The notes under the pieces were generated by a model. The model saw only the letters and a list, made by a program, of their open reading frames with translations, was not told where the DNA came from and ran no database searches. DNA of 13,474 bases, taken from the NCBI GenBank assembly GCA_030152275.1, contig JASLHF010000108.1, positions 1 through 13,474 of the forward strand. The letters run 5' to 3'. The position numbers were made by a program, and so were the translations under genes. The DNA comes from Acinetobacter sp. GTDB lineage: Bacteria > Pseudomonadota > Gammaproteobacteria > Pseudomonadales > Moraxellaceae. Numbering within the stretch: position 1 is the first letter of the stretch; each line of letters opens with the position of its first letter. Positions 1 through 6,975 of the stretch are shown here, one piece after another.

Positions 1-110
1 AAGATGAGCTGGAATGGCTGGGGCGCAAGAAAAAACTGGCGGGCAATATCGACCCGAAACAGCAGGCGCAGCATTATTTAGAAAATTTACGCGCGCTGAT
101 TAAGCGTTAA
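1..110 (+). CDS. 3' end of an unidentified gene (coaBC expected by position)
   Basis: The frame that starts at base 3 stays open to a TAA at 108-110 and gives about 35 residues ending in Leu-Ile-Lys-Arg. The other two forward frames are closed by stops. The piece is charged and helical in character, with a Gly-Arg-Lys-Lys-Lys stretch, and has no recognisable domain. In Pseudomonas and E. coli the gene just upstream of dut is coaBC (dfp), the bifunctional phosphopantothenoylcysteine synthetase/decarboxylase, so that is the positional candidate. I could not confirm it from these residues, and they do not strikingly resemble CoaBC C-termini I know. The gap to dut is 31 bases without a terminator, so co-transcription with dut is likely. 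Confidence 0.55.
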   Translation, partial: DELEWLGRKKKLAGNIDPKQQAQHYLENLRALIKR

Positions 111-141
111 TGACATTTAATTTAAATCACAGGAATAACCG

Positions 142-594
142 ATGAAAGTTCAGGTAAAAGTACTCGATGCACGTTTAGGCGCAGAATGGCCAATGCCAAG
201 CTATGCAACAGCAGGCTCTGCAGGCCTGGATCTGCGCGCGTGCGTAGAGCAGACTACGGTCATTGAGCCGGGTCAAACCATTCTGGTAAAAACAGGCTTG
301 GCGATTTATATTGAAGACGTCAATTTTGCTGGCTTGATTTTGCCGCGTTCAGGCCTAGGCCATAAGCATGGTATTGTTTTAGGTAATTTAGTCGGTTTGA
401 TTGATTCAGACTATCAAGGTGAATTGATGGTATCAGTTTGGAACCGCAGTCAGACTGCATTCAGCTTAGAGCCTGGCGAGCGTCTGGCGCAGTATGTATT
501 GGTTCCTGTTGTGCAGGCTGAGTTTGACGTGGTCAACGAGTTTGAAGCAACTGAGCGCGGTGCAGGCGGTTTTGGCCATACCGGCAAAAACTGA
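142..594 (+). CDS. dut: dUTP diphosphatase (dUTPase)
   Basis: Hydrolyses dUTP to dUMP and diphosphate in the cytoplasm. This keeps uracil out of DNA and supplies dUMP for thymidylate synthesis. The 150-residue protein is full length for the trimeric family, and all five motifs are visible: motif 1 AGSAGLDLRA (24-33), motif 2 PRSGLG (68-73), motif 3 GLIDSDYQGE (85-94) with the catalytic Asp90, motif 4 PGERLAQYV (111-119), and the glycine-rich motif 5 RGAGGFGHTG (139-148) that closes over the nucleotide. The ATG at 142 has an AGGAA ribosome binding site at 131-135 with a 6-base spacer, so the start is secure. A strong hairpin terminator follows 15 bases after the stop, so dut is probably the last gene of its transcript and is not read through into algC. 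Confidence 0.97.
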   Translation: MKVQVKVLDARLGAEWPMPSYATAGSAGLDLRACVEQTTVIEPGQTILVKTGLAIYIEDVNFAGLILPRSGLGHKHGIVLGNLVGLIDSDYQGELMVSVWNRSQTAFSLEPGERLAQYVLVPVVQAEFDVVNEFEATERGAGGFGHTGKN

Positions 595-608
595 TCGCAC
601 TTTGATGT

Positions 609-643
609 AAAAAAGGATTGCACATTCAGTGCGATCCTTTTTT
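609..643 (+). terminator. Rho-independent terminator after dut
   Basis: A 15-base-pair stem (609-623 with 629-643) has one G-T wobble and a 5-base loop ATTCA. The arms begin and end in A6 and T6 runs, so it could also work on the minus strand. It sits just after the dut stop and separates dut from the AT-rich stretch. Confidence 0.88.
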
Positions 644-1713
644 ATAAAATGCCTGACGGTGTTGCCGTAGAAATATGGGCAATATGCGCTCATATTCCAT
701 TTACAATTAATAAGATCAATAAAAATTTATTCTAACTGAGCCAAAATTGACGAGTACATACTTTTTGTTTGCTTCTAGAACATTTTAAGAACCCAAAGAA
801 TGAAAGGCCTATTATCAGAAATTTTGCTGAATATTCAAAAATAGTGATTTTACGCAATACAAGATTCCTATTTTTTCTTCCAAACTTTATTTTCCACGTA
901 AAAATACCGAGTCGCATGGAGCAGGTCTATTTTCATCATCTTTAGATATCTTGTATAAAATCGCTGTATGATTAAAATTTATGTAAAATAATCTAATCAG
1001 TTTTATAATGAATAATTCTTTAATAAACCCATACTTAAAAAATAATTTTAAACAGGAAAAATCATATTGAAGATTTATGCAGTAAAAAATATGTGTATAT
1101 TGATTTTGGCGCTTCAGCCTACAATGGATTGAGTGCATTAAGTTTAATAGCGCTGTTTAGTCGGGCTATGAAGCTTTGCTAATTATGCATTCTGAGTTCA
1201 ATTGTTAATGAAATATCTCTTAAAACATGAATAATATTATGAAAATAAATGAATATTTTTATAATCAATTTTGAAAAATAAAAATATGTGAAGTTAATAG
1301 TGGTTTAGTTTAAAAATGCAGAATATATAGCAAAAAAACCATTAAATTTGTGTGTTTAATGATCTGTGTGAGAAAGCGATTTTGGCGCTAAGTCTGAGTC
1401 TACACGGGTTTTAGCTATTTTTATTATTTTTTTAAATTTAAAGATTTTGGTGGGGAATGATATTAAATTATTGAAAATTTTGATTTTCTATTGAGGAATA
1501 TAACCATTTTCACAGTTTTATTATTCAGTAAGTTAAACAAAACAATAATAAAAATATAGGAAAGAAATACTTGAAGTTGATTGTATTTCATTTGATTATT
1601 GAACTGAAATACGCTAAAACTGGATCAGTTTTTTTTAGGCATTTTTATTAATTCATTTAGGTGTAGTTTTTGGCCAGCTGAGTTAAAGCAATTTAAGAAT
1701 AGAAGAATCTAAT
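644..1713. other. 1.07 kb AT-rich stretch without a convincing gene
   Basis: This stretch separates dut from algC and is far more AT-rich than the genes around it. Short open frames exist on the minus strand (about 732-917 and 887-1138) but overlap each other, lack ribosome binding sites and resemble nothing I know. On the plus strand a 60-codon frame without a good start ends near 945. Another without an ATG, ending near 1182, covers a small patch of higher GC (about 1100-1185). A second richer patch lies near 1370-1415. Both patches carry the same 12-base word (1102-1113 and 1378-1389). An inverted repeat CATTAAA/TTTAATG lies at 1340-1361. The algC promoter must lie near the right end, but I see no clear -35/-10 pair. 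It may be a decayed gene or unannotated non-coding RNA; neither is shown. Confidence 0.6.
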
Positions 1714-3135
1714 ATGGGGTCACTGTCGAAATATTTCCCGCTGCAGATTTTCCGCGCATATGACATCCGCGGTAAAGTTGATGTGCTGAATGAGGATATG
1801 GTGCGCGCTGCAGCTCACGGTTTGGCGCAGCAGTTTCTGCGTGCCGGACAGACCCAGTTGGCGCTTGGCTATGATGCACGCTTGTCCAGTCCGCTATATG
1901 CACAAATTATTCAAGATATTTGCATGCAGTATGGCCTGCATGTGCAGCTGATCGGCTGCTGTTCTAGCCCGATGCTGTATTATATTGCCCGTGATTACGG
2001 CGGCAATGGCATTATGGTGACAGCTAGCCATAATCCTAAATCAGACAATGGCATAAAATGGATTATTCAGGGTGAACCGCCTTGTCCGGAAATGATTCAG
2101 CAGGTGGGCGCAGATGCTAAGCAGCATTGCGGTCCCCAGCAGGCAGCGGATTTTTCTGCGCCTCAGCATCAAATTTTTCCCGAATTTTGCCTTAAATATC
2201 AGGATTTTTTAATCTCAGACATTCATTTAGCGCGTCCGCTTAACGTTGTGCTGGATGGGCTGAACGGCTCTGCAGGGCGCTGCGCTGCGCTGGTTTTAAA
2301 CAAACTGGGCTGTCAGGTGACGGCTTTGCGCTGTGAAGCAGACGGTAATTTTCCAGACCATGCGCCTGATCCTTCGCAAGAAATTCATTTACGTAAAATC
2401 CGGCAGGCGGTTTTGGCGCAAAAAGCGGATATTGGTATCGCTTTGGATGGAGACGGTGACCGTTTGGTGCTGATTGATGAGCAAGGCAGTATTGTGACTG
2501 CCGACCGTTTGCTGTGCCTGTTTGCTGAAATGTGCCTGAAAACCCATCCGGGACATGAAATCGTCTGTGATGTGAAATGTTCGACCATGGTGCGCAATAC
2601 TGTACAGGCCTGTGGGGGGAAAGCCGTCATGATTCGAACCGGCAGCACTTTCCTGCGCAAGTACTTGGCGCAATCTAAAGGGAAGGCGGTTTTTGGTGGG
2701 GAATATGCTGGCCATTACGTGTTTAATGACGGGCGTGGCGGCGGCTATGACGATGGCTTATATGCTGCTTTACGGGTCATCGAATATATACAGCACCAAG
2801 GCTTGAGCCTATCGCAGGCATTGGCGCCGTATCCACAGCGCAATGGCACAGAAGATCTTTATATCAGCACCTACCATGCGATTCCGCAAACTGTTTTAAA
2901 CGCGGTAGAGCACCAATCTCAATTTATTGATGCAAAAATCAGTAAAATTGACGGCATACGGCTTGATTTTGATGATGGATTTGGCATTATTCGAGCATCC
3001 AATACAGGCGAGTATTTTACTGTGCGCTTTGATGCAGAAAGTCCAGCGCGCTTAAATGAAATCCGCACCCTGTTCAGTTCCATGTTGTTGGAGCAGTATC
3101 CGCATATTGCCCAAGACATTTTAGATGCTCAATAA
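1714..3135 (+). CDS. algC: Phosphomannomutase/phosphoglucomutase (AlgC type)
   Basis: Interconverts the 6- and 1-phosphates of mannose and glucose, feeding GDP-mannose and UDP-glucose for LPS/LOS and exopolysaccharide in the cytoplasm. The 473-residue protein has the alpha-D-phosphohexomutase layout: FRAYDIRG near the N-terminus (13-20), the phosphoserine loop TASHNP (103-108, Ser105), the metal loop DGDGDR (245-250), the sugar-specificity loop GGEYAGH (328-334), and a C-terminal phosphate-binding loop RASNTGEY (residues 429-436, about 44 residues from the end). The sugar loop has Ala332 where Pseudomonas AlgC has Ser (GEMSGH). The ATG at 1714 follows AGAAGA at 1701-1706. The stop lies 10 bases before argB and the argB ribosome binding site overlaps the algC stop, so the two are co-transcribed. 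The order dut-algC-argB matches Pseudomonas. Confidence 0.93.
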   Translation: MGSLSKYFPLQIFRAYDIRGKVDVLNEDMVRAAAHGLAQQFLRAGQTQLALGYDARLSSPLYAQIIQDICMQYGLHVQLIGCCSSPMLYYIARDYGGNGIMVTASHNPKSDNGIKWIIQGEPPCPEMIQQVGADAKQHCGPQQAADFSAPQHQIFPEFCLKYQDFLISDIHLARPLNVVLDGLNGSAGRCAALVLNKLGCQVTALRCEADGNFPDHAPDPSQEIHLRKIRQAVLAQKADIGIALDGDGDRLVLIDEQGSIVTADRLLCLFAEMCLKTHPGHEIVCDVKCSTMVRNTVQACGGKAVMIRTGSTFLRKYLAQSKGKAVFGGEYAGHYVFNDGRGGGYDDGLYAALRVIEYIQHQGLSLSQALAPYPQRNGTEDLYISTYHAIPQTVLNAVEHQSQFIDAKISKIDGIRLDFDDGFGIIRASNTGEYFTVRFDAESPARLNEIRTLFSSMLLEQYPHIAQDILDAQ

Positions 3136-3145
3136 GGAGAGGCGC

Positions 3146-4054
3146 ATGCCCCATCAGCATACAGGCATCGACAAAGCGCAAATTTTGACAGAAGCTTTGC
3201 CGTATATTCAACGATTTTCCGGCAAAACGCTGGTGGTGAAATACGGCGGCAATGCCATGACCGATCCAGAACTGGAAAGCTCATTTGCGCGCGACATTGT
3301 CTTGCTGAAAACCGTAGGCCTGAACCCGATTGTGGTGCATGGCGGTGGCCCACAAGTTGATTCATTTTTAAAACAGCTGGGCCGTGAATCAGATCGAATT
3401 GACGGTATGCGTGTGACTGATCCTGCGACCATGGAAGTGGTTGAAATGGTGCTGGGCGGCAGTGTTAACAAATCCATTGTTAATTTGATCAACAAGCACG
3501 GCGGCCGCGCAATTGGCTTAACCGGTAAAGACGGCAATTTAATTCGCGCGCATAAGCTATTGATGCAAAAAACTGCAGAAGACGGCACTGTGCAGGAAAT
3601 TGATTTGGGTCTAGTCGGTGAAGTTGTTGGTGTAAAAACTGACGTGCTGGAAATGTTTACATCAAGCGATTTTATTCCAGTGATTGCCCCTTTGGGTGTA
3701 GATGAAGATGGCAATACTTACAATATTAATGCCGATTTAGTGGCCGGCAAAGTTGCAGAAGCGCTGGGTGCAGAAAAGCTGATCTTGCTGACCAACATCA
3801 GCGGGGTATTGGATGAAAATAAAAATCTGCTGACTGGCTTAAGCACGCAGGAAGTGGACCGCTTAATTGAAACTGGCGTGATCTATGGCGGCATGATTCC
3901 AAAAGTCGGCTGTGCGCTGGATGCTGTTAAAGGCGGTGTGGTCAGTGCGCATATTGTGGATGGCCGTGTGCCGCATGCCACGCTGCTGGAAATTTTTACT
4001 GATCATGGTGTCGGCACACTGATTACCAACCGCACTGCGCAGAAAAAAGCTTAA
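3146..4054 (+). CDS. argB: Acetylglutamate kinase
   Basis: Phosphorylates N-acetyl-L-glutamate with ATP, the second step of arginine/ornithine synthesis in the cytoplasm. I chose the ATG at 3146 over the in-frame ATG at 3125. Only the former has a Shine-Dalgarno site (AAGGAGAGG, 3134-3142), and it avoids overlap with algC. This gives 302 residues. Visible motifs of the amino-acid kinase fold are KYGGNAM (32-38), HGGGPQ (65-70), DGMRVTD (86-92), then NINADLVAGKVAEALGAEKL in the ATP-binding half and a C-terminal LLEIFTDHGVGTLI. The roughly 24 residues before the first kinase strand match the N-terminal helix of hexameric, arginine-inhibited enzymes, which the shorter E. coli enzyme lacks. Feedback inhibition by arginine is therefore inferred. 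It is second in the algC-argB unit and a terminator follows at 4150. Confidence 0.96.
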   Translation: MPHQHTGIDKAQILTEALPYIQRFSGKTLVVKYGGNAMTDPELESSFARDIVLLKTVGLNPIVVHGGGPQVDSFLKQLGRESDRIDGMRVTDPATMEVVEMVLGGSVNKSIVNLINKHGGRAIGLTGKDGNLIRAHKLLMQKTAEDGTVQEIDLGLVGEVVGVKTDVLEMFTSSDFIPVIAPLGVDEDGNTYNINADLVAGKVAEALGAEKLILLTNISGVLDENKNLLTGLSTQEVDRLIETGVIYGGMIPKVGCALDAVKGGVVSAHIVDGRVPHATLLEIFTDHGVGTLITNRTAQKKA

Positions 4055-4379
4055 TCGAGAGCTATTTTATACAGATGCTGGATGCGCTAATGGCCTGCAG
4101 AGCGACATGGTATTTCCGCAGGGCATGAAACAGCTCAGCTTCAATATTTAAAGCAAAAAGCTCCATGTATTGGGGCTTTTTGCTTTTTATCACGAAGGTT
4201 TGAAACAGGTGGATGGATGTAGTTTTAAGCTCAAATGGGTTATTGACAGCCTAAGCGGGTAAGGCGCAATCCAGCGTTCGTTCATGTGTATATGATATGT
4301 CGCCAGCCTTACTGTGATGCGGTCATGAAAATGTCATGCAGTATGCCTAGTGTATAAAAAAACACCGAGGCCGCTGCAG
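4055..4379. other. Intergenic stretch between argB and the OlsB-like gene
   Basis: About 325 bases without a gene. It holds the argB terminator (4150-4188). A perfect TTGACA hexamer lies at 4243-4248 and could be a -35 box, but no good -10 box stands 16-18 bases after it. A TATGAT hexamer at 4291-4296 could be a -10 box without a clear partner. The promoter of the next gene presumably lies here but cannot be placed firmly. Confidence 0.5.
4150..4188 (+). terminator. Rho-independent terminator after argB
   Basis: A 15-base-pair stem (4150-4164 with 4172-4186) with one G-T wobble and a 7-base loop ends in a short T-run. It lies about 95 bases after the argB stop and closes the algC-argB transcript. 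Confidence 0.85.
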
Positions 4380-5165
4380 ATGCTGGATAAATTCAATCAA
4401 TACCGACAACATTTCGTTTTTCCGTTTCCCAAGAAAAATAGTAAAAACAGCGCTTATAAGTTTGAATGGATCGAAGATTTGCACGGGCTGCAGGAAGCAC
4501 AGCGGTTCCGGGCAACGCAGTTTTCGCAGCAGTTCGGTATACATTTCTCCAAAGGCTTAGATCAGGATCTGTATGATTTCAGCTGCCAGCATGCGGTGCT
4601 GCGTGACCGTTTCAGCCATGAAATTATTGCGTACAGCAGGGTTAAGCTCCTGCAGGGACATGAGCTGGCGCACAGCTACAGTCAGCAGGAATTTAATGTT
4701 GCTGGCATCATGGGACATCTGGACAATATTGTTGAAGTCGGGCGCACCTGTGTTCATCCGCGCTGGCGTAATGGCAAAGCGCTGTCAATGCTGTGGCTGA
4801 ATATGGCGCCGAAAGTGCTGTGGGAAATGCGCGCCAAACATTTGATTGGCTGTGTCAGTATCCGCCTGCAGGACAATGAGGCGCGCGCATACTGTAACCA
4901 TCAGCGCATGAAAAATTTAACACCAGCTCAACGCTGTATGGTACAGCCGCATCAGGCCTACGAGCCAGCTCATCCACAGTTCAGCTTTGCGCAAGATGAA
5001 CGGATGCCGAAACTGTTTCAGATTTACTTGAATATGCAGGGGCAGCTGTCATCGCAGGCATATTATGATCAGGCGTTTAACTGCTTAGATTATTTTGTGC
5101 ATTTAGAAGTCAATGCTGTGGCGAAAAATTTAATCTTTCAGAAAAAATTACGCGCCAATGCGTGA
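4380..5165 (+). CDS. OlsB-like N-acyltransferase (GNAT-fold, PF13444 family)
   Basis: The family transfers an acyl chain from acyl-ACP to the alpha-amino group of an amino acid; OlsB makes lyso-ornithine lipid this way. Older annotations call such proteins 'putative hemolysin'. I chose the ATG at 4380 (261 residues), which has GAGG 9 bases upstream, over the in-frame GTG at 4350 that has no ribosome binding site. Family features are an early helix with the pattern AQRFRATQF, the core block EVGRTCVHPRWRNGKALSMLW (given in part: EVGRTCVHP, then a basic stretch and SMLW), a following strand GCVSIRL, and a late YYDQAFNCLDYFVHLEV that matches the OlsB C-terminal block. No signal peptide or membrane segment is seen, so it is likely cytoplasmic or peripheral to the inner membrane. 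The acyl acceptor (ornithine, lysine or other) cannot be read from sequence, and a true OlsB paralogue could exist elsewhere in the genome. Confidence 0.75.
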   Translation: MLDKFNQYRQHFVFPFPKKNSKNSAYKFEWIEDLHGLQEAQRFRATQFSQQFGIHFSKGLDQDLYDFSCQHAVLRDRFSHEIIAYSRVKLLQGHELAHSYSQQEFNVAGIMGHLDNIVEVGRTCVHPRWRNGKALSMLWLNMAPKVLWEMRAKHLIGCVSIRLQDNEARAYCNHQRMKNLTPAQRCMVQPHQAYEPAHPQFSFAQDERMPKLFQIYLNMQGQLSSQAYYDQAFNCLDYFVHLEVNAVAKNLIFQKKLRANA

Positions 5166-5258
5166 ATATGGATATGAAACGCAGATTTTCCAGTTTGAAT
5201 TGCGTCAAGGAGTCATGCAGAATAGCCTTGAGGTTGATTAAACAGATGAAGATGACTT

Positions 5259-6107
5259 ATGTGCCAGCTGCTGGGGATGAATTGCGCAACGCCGACAGAT
5301 ATTACCTTTTCATTTAGAGGCTTTTCGCAGCGCGCAGGCATAACGTCTGACCACTGTGATGGATTCGGCATCGCTTTTTTTGAAGATAAAGCCTGCCGGC
5401 TGTTCGCAGATAATCAGTCTGCAGTTGAATCGCCAATTGCAGAGCTGATCCGCAACTATCCTATTAAGTCGCGTAATGTCATTGCGCATATCCGCAAAGC
5501 AACCCAAGGTAAAATTAATCTGGAAAATTCGCATCCTTTTAGCCGCGAACTTTGGGGCAGACAGTGGATTTTTGCCCACAACGGCGATCTGCACGATTTT
5601 CATCCTGAGCTGGCGGGCCGTTTTACGCCGGTCGGCAATACGGACAGTGAGCGCGCATTTTGTTATCTGCTCGAGCAGCTGGTCAAACGTTTTGGCTATA
5701 CAGAGCCTTCTTTAGATCAGGTATTTGATTTGCTGCTGGAAATCTCACCTCAAATTGCCGAGCATGGCACATTTAATTTCTGTCTTTCGAATGGTCAAGC
5801 GCTATTTGCCTATGCGATTACCAAACTGCACTGGCTGGTGCGCGAGTATCCTTTTCAGCCGGCACAGCTGGTCGACTTGGATGTAGAGGTTGATTTTAGC
5901 GAAGTCACTACACCAGAAGATCGAGTGGCGGTGATTACGACAGAACCGCTGACACAAAATGAAATATGGACCGCCTTTGAGCCGGGAGAGTTAATTTTAT
6001 TCCAAAATGGCCGTCCAATCCGCCAAGGAAAAACCAAGATTGCGCGCTTAGAACGTGAACGGCATGATCCTTCCTTGAAGCGTATAACCAAAGCGGATCA
6101 GTATTGA
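5259..6107 (+). CDS. yafJ: Class II glutamine amidotransferase, YafJ-like
   Basis: An Ntn-hydrolase domain expected to release ammonia from glutamine. The physiological acceptor of YafJ proteins is unknown. Met1 is followed directly by Cys2, the N-terminal nucleophile exposed after Met removal, which fixes the start at 5259 even though the upstream ribosome binding site (GATGAAGATG region) is weak. The 282 residues align along their whole length with E. coli YafJ: MCQLLGMN (1-8), DGFGIAFFE (34-42), HIRKAT (77-82), NSHPF (90-94), FAHNGDL (105-111) and GNTDSE (126-131), then a conserved LHWLVR and a TTPEDRVAVI near the C-terminus. It stands alone, with no synthase domain fused to it. It lies 93 bases after the acyltransferase gene on the same strand, with no terminator between, so the two may share a transcript. 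Confidence 0.9.
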   Translation: MCQLLGMNCATPTDITFSFRGFSQRAGITSDHCDGFGIAFFEDKACRLFADNQSAVESPIAELIRNYPIKSRNVIAHIRKATQGKINLENSHPFSRELWGRQWIFAHNGDLHDFHPELAGRFTPVGNTDSERAFCYLLEQLVKRFGYTEPSLDQVFDLLLEISPQIAEHGTFNFCLSNGQALFAYAITKLHWLVREYPFQPAQLVDLDVEVDFSEVTTPEDRVAVITTEPLTQNEIWTAFEPGELILFQNGRPIRQGKTKIARLERERHDPSLKRITKADQY

Positions 6108-6139
6108 TCCGCGAACTGTCTGTACATGCACGCTTTTTT
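6093..6139 (+). terminator. Candidate terminator hairpin overlapping the yafJ stop codon
   Basis: A perfect 8-base-pair stem GCGGATCA/TGATCCGC (6093-6100 with 6105-6112) has a GTAT loop. The TGA stop is the first three bases of the right arm. A T6 run appears only about 20 bases later (6134-6139), so this is not a canonical intrinsic terminator; it may be a 3'-end stabilising hairpin instead. Confidence 0.4.
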
Positions 6140-6234
6140 CATAATAATTGATAAAAAAATCACAGAATAAATCACATGTCTGGTTAAATAATATCTTAGC
6201 TTTATAGTCGGGATTTTATTAAAAAACAAATGTA

Positions 6235-6246
6235 AAACAATTGTTT
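6235..6246. repeat. 12 bp perfect palindrome upstream of hemerythrin gene
   Basis: AAACAATTGTTT is perfectly self-complementary and sits in a longer imperfect palindrome (6232-6248). It lies about 120 bases before the hemerythrin start, within an AT-rich spacer, and could be a regulator site. No matching known operator consensus was recognised. Confidence 0.4.
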
Positions 6247-6314
6247 ACTTTAAATAAACTGTTTTTTGCTTAAATCCGAGTGAATCACTTCATTTTTATT
6301 TGCCTTATTTCTCT

Positions 6315-6337
6315 ATATCATTAATTTTAAATGATAT
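6315..6337. promoter_or_regulatory. Inverted repeat in the hemerythrin leader
   Basis: ATATCATT (6315-6322) and AATGATAT (6330-6337) form 8-base arms around a 7-base spacer. The repeat ends 26 bases before the ATG and 15 bases before the AGGTG ribosome binding site. It could be an operator or an RNA hairpin. It does not fit the Fur box or FNR box in arm order and spacing. Confidence 0.45.
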
Positions 6338-6363
6338 GTCTTGTATATGATTAGGTGGTCGTA

Positions 6364-6819
6364 ATGAAAATGAAATGGATTCCAGAATATAATACTGGCA
6401 TCGATGTGATTGACGATCAGCACAGACGGATTCTGGACTACATTAATGAAATTGATGGCATTGATGCCAATTATGATCGTGACCGTGTAAAACAGATCCT
6501 TGAAAATATTATAGATTATACTCAATCGCATTTTACTTTTGAGGAATCTTTGCAGGAAGAAGCGGGCTATAAATACCGCGTTCCGCACAAGCGTGTTCAT
6601 GATTTATTTATCAAAAAAATTGAATCGTACCGAGACCGTTTTGAAATGGGTCATGCGATTGAATCTGAACTGCATGAAGTGCTGTCAAAATGGTTGATTA
6701 ATCACATTCAGCACGATGATGCAGACTATGTCGGTGCTGTAAAAGAAAATATGATGGGCATTATTAAAGAGAAAGAACAGAAGAAAGGCAAAAACTGGTT
6801 CGCACGCTTTTTCTCATAA
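6364..6819 (+). CDS. Bacteriohemerythrin, single domain
   Basis: A non-haem diiron protein that reversibly binds O2. Bacterial relatives act in oxygen delivery, storage or sensing, or in nitric oxide and iron handling. I chose the ATG at 6364 (151 residues), because TTAGGTGG (6351-6358) is an excellent ribosome binding site for it; the GTG at 6355 lies inside that site. All seven iron ligands of the family are present with normal spacing: His20, His56, Glu60, His75, His79, His114 and Asp119. The start motif WIPEYNTGIDVIDDQH (5-20) is typical. After the four-helix bundle comes a lysine-rich segment (135-143) ending in WFARFF (145-150), a possible membrane-touching tail. The gene is monocistronic, with its own leader inverted repeat and a terminator 65 bases downstream. 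Function beyond oxygen binding is not known. Confidence 0.93.
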   Translation: MKMKWIPEYNTGIDVIDDQHRRILDYINEIDGIDANYDRDRVKQILENIIDYTQSHFTFEESLQEEAGYKYRVPHKRVHDLFIKKIESYRDRFEMGHAIESELHEVLSKWLINHIQHDDADYVGAVKENMMGIIKEKEQKKGKNWFARFFS

Positions 6820-6884
6820 CTCGTTATTACTCATAATAAGAGTCAGCGGGATAACAAAAATTAAAATTGGTACTTACTTAGCGC

Positions 6885-6920
6885 AGCAAATCACCGAAAG
6901 GTGGTTTGCTTTTTGTTTTT
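6885..6920 (+). terminator. Rho-independent terminator after hemerythrin gene
   Basis: An 11-base-pair stem (6885-6895 with 6900-6910, one T-G wobble) is capped by a GAAA tetraloop and followed by a T-rich run. A GTG at 6901 that opens the next reading frame lies inside this stem, so it is not a real start. Confidence 0.88.
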
Positions 6921-6975
6921 GATTTTCCCTGCCGGGCAGGGCAAAATAGCGCTAGATTTTAAAAAGGATTGCATT

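Noticed and set aside
732..1138. Two minus-strand open frames of 61 and 83 codons in the AT-rich stretch
   Set aside because: They overlap each other, have no ribosome binding sites, and their composition (Ile, Lys, Phe, Asn-rich) is what AT-rich DNA gives by chance.
6149..6163. FNR-like site TTGAT...ATCA upstream of hemerythrin
   Set aside because: The spacer is six bases rather than four and the second half-site is incomplete.
6820..6842. First hairpin right after the hemerythrin stop as the terminator
   Set aside because: The stem is short, AT-only at its core with a bulge, and has no T-run; the hairpin at 6885-6920 is far better.
6901..6975. N-terminal extension of the membrane protein from a GTG at 6901
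   Set aside because: The GTG lies within the terminator stem of the hemerythrin gene; the ATG at 6976 has a proper ribosome binding site.
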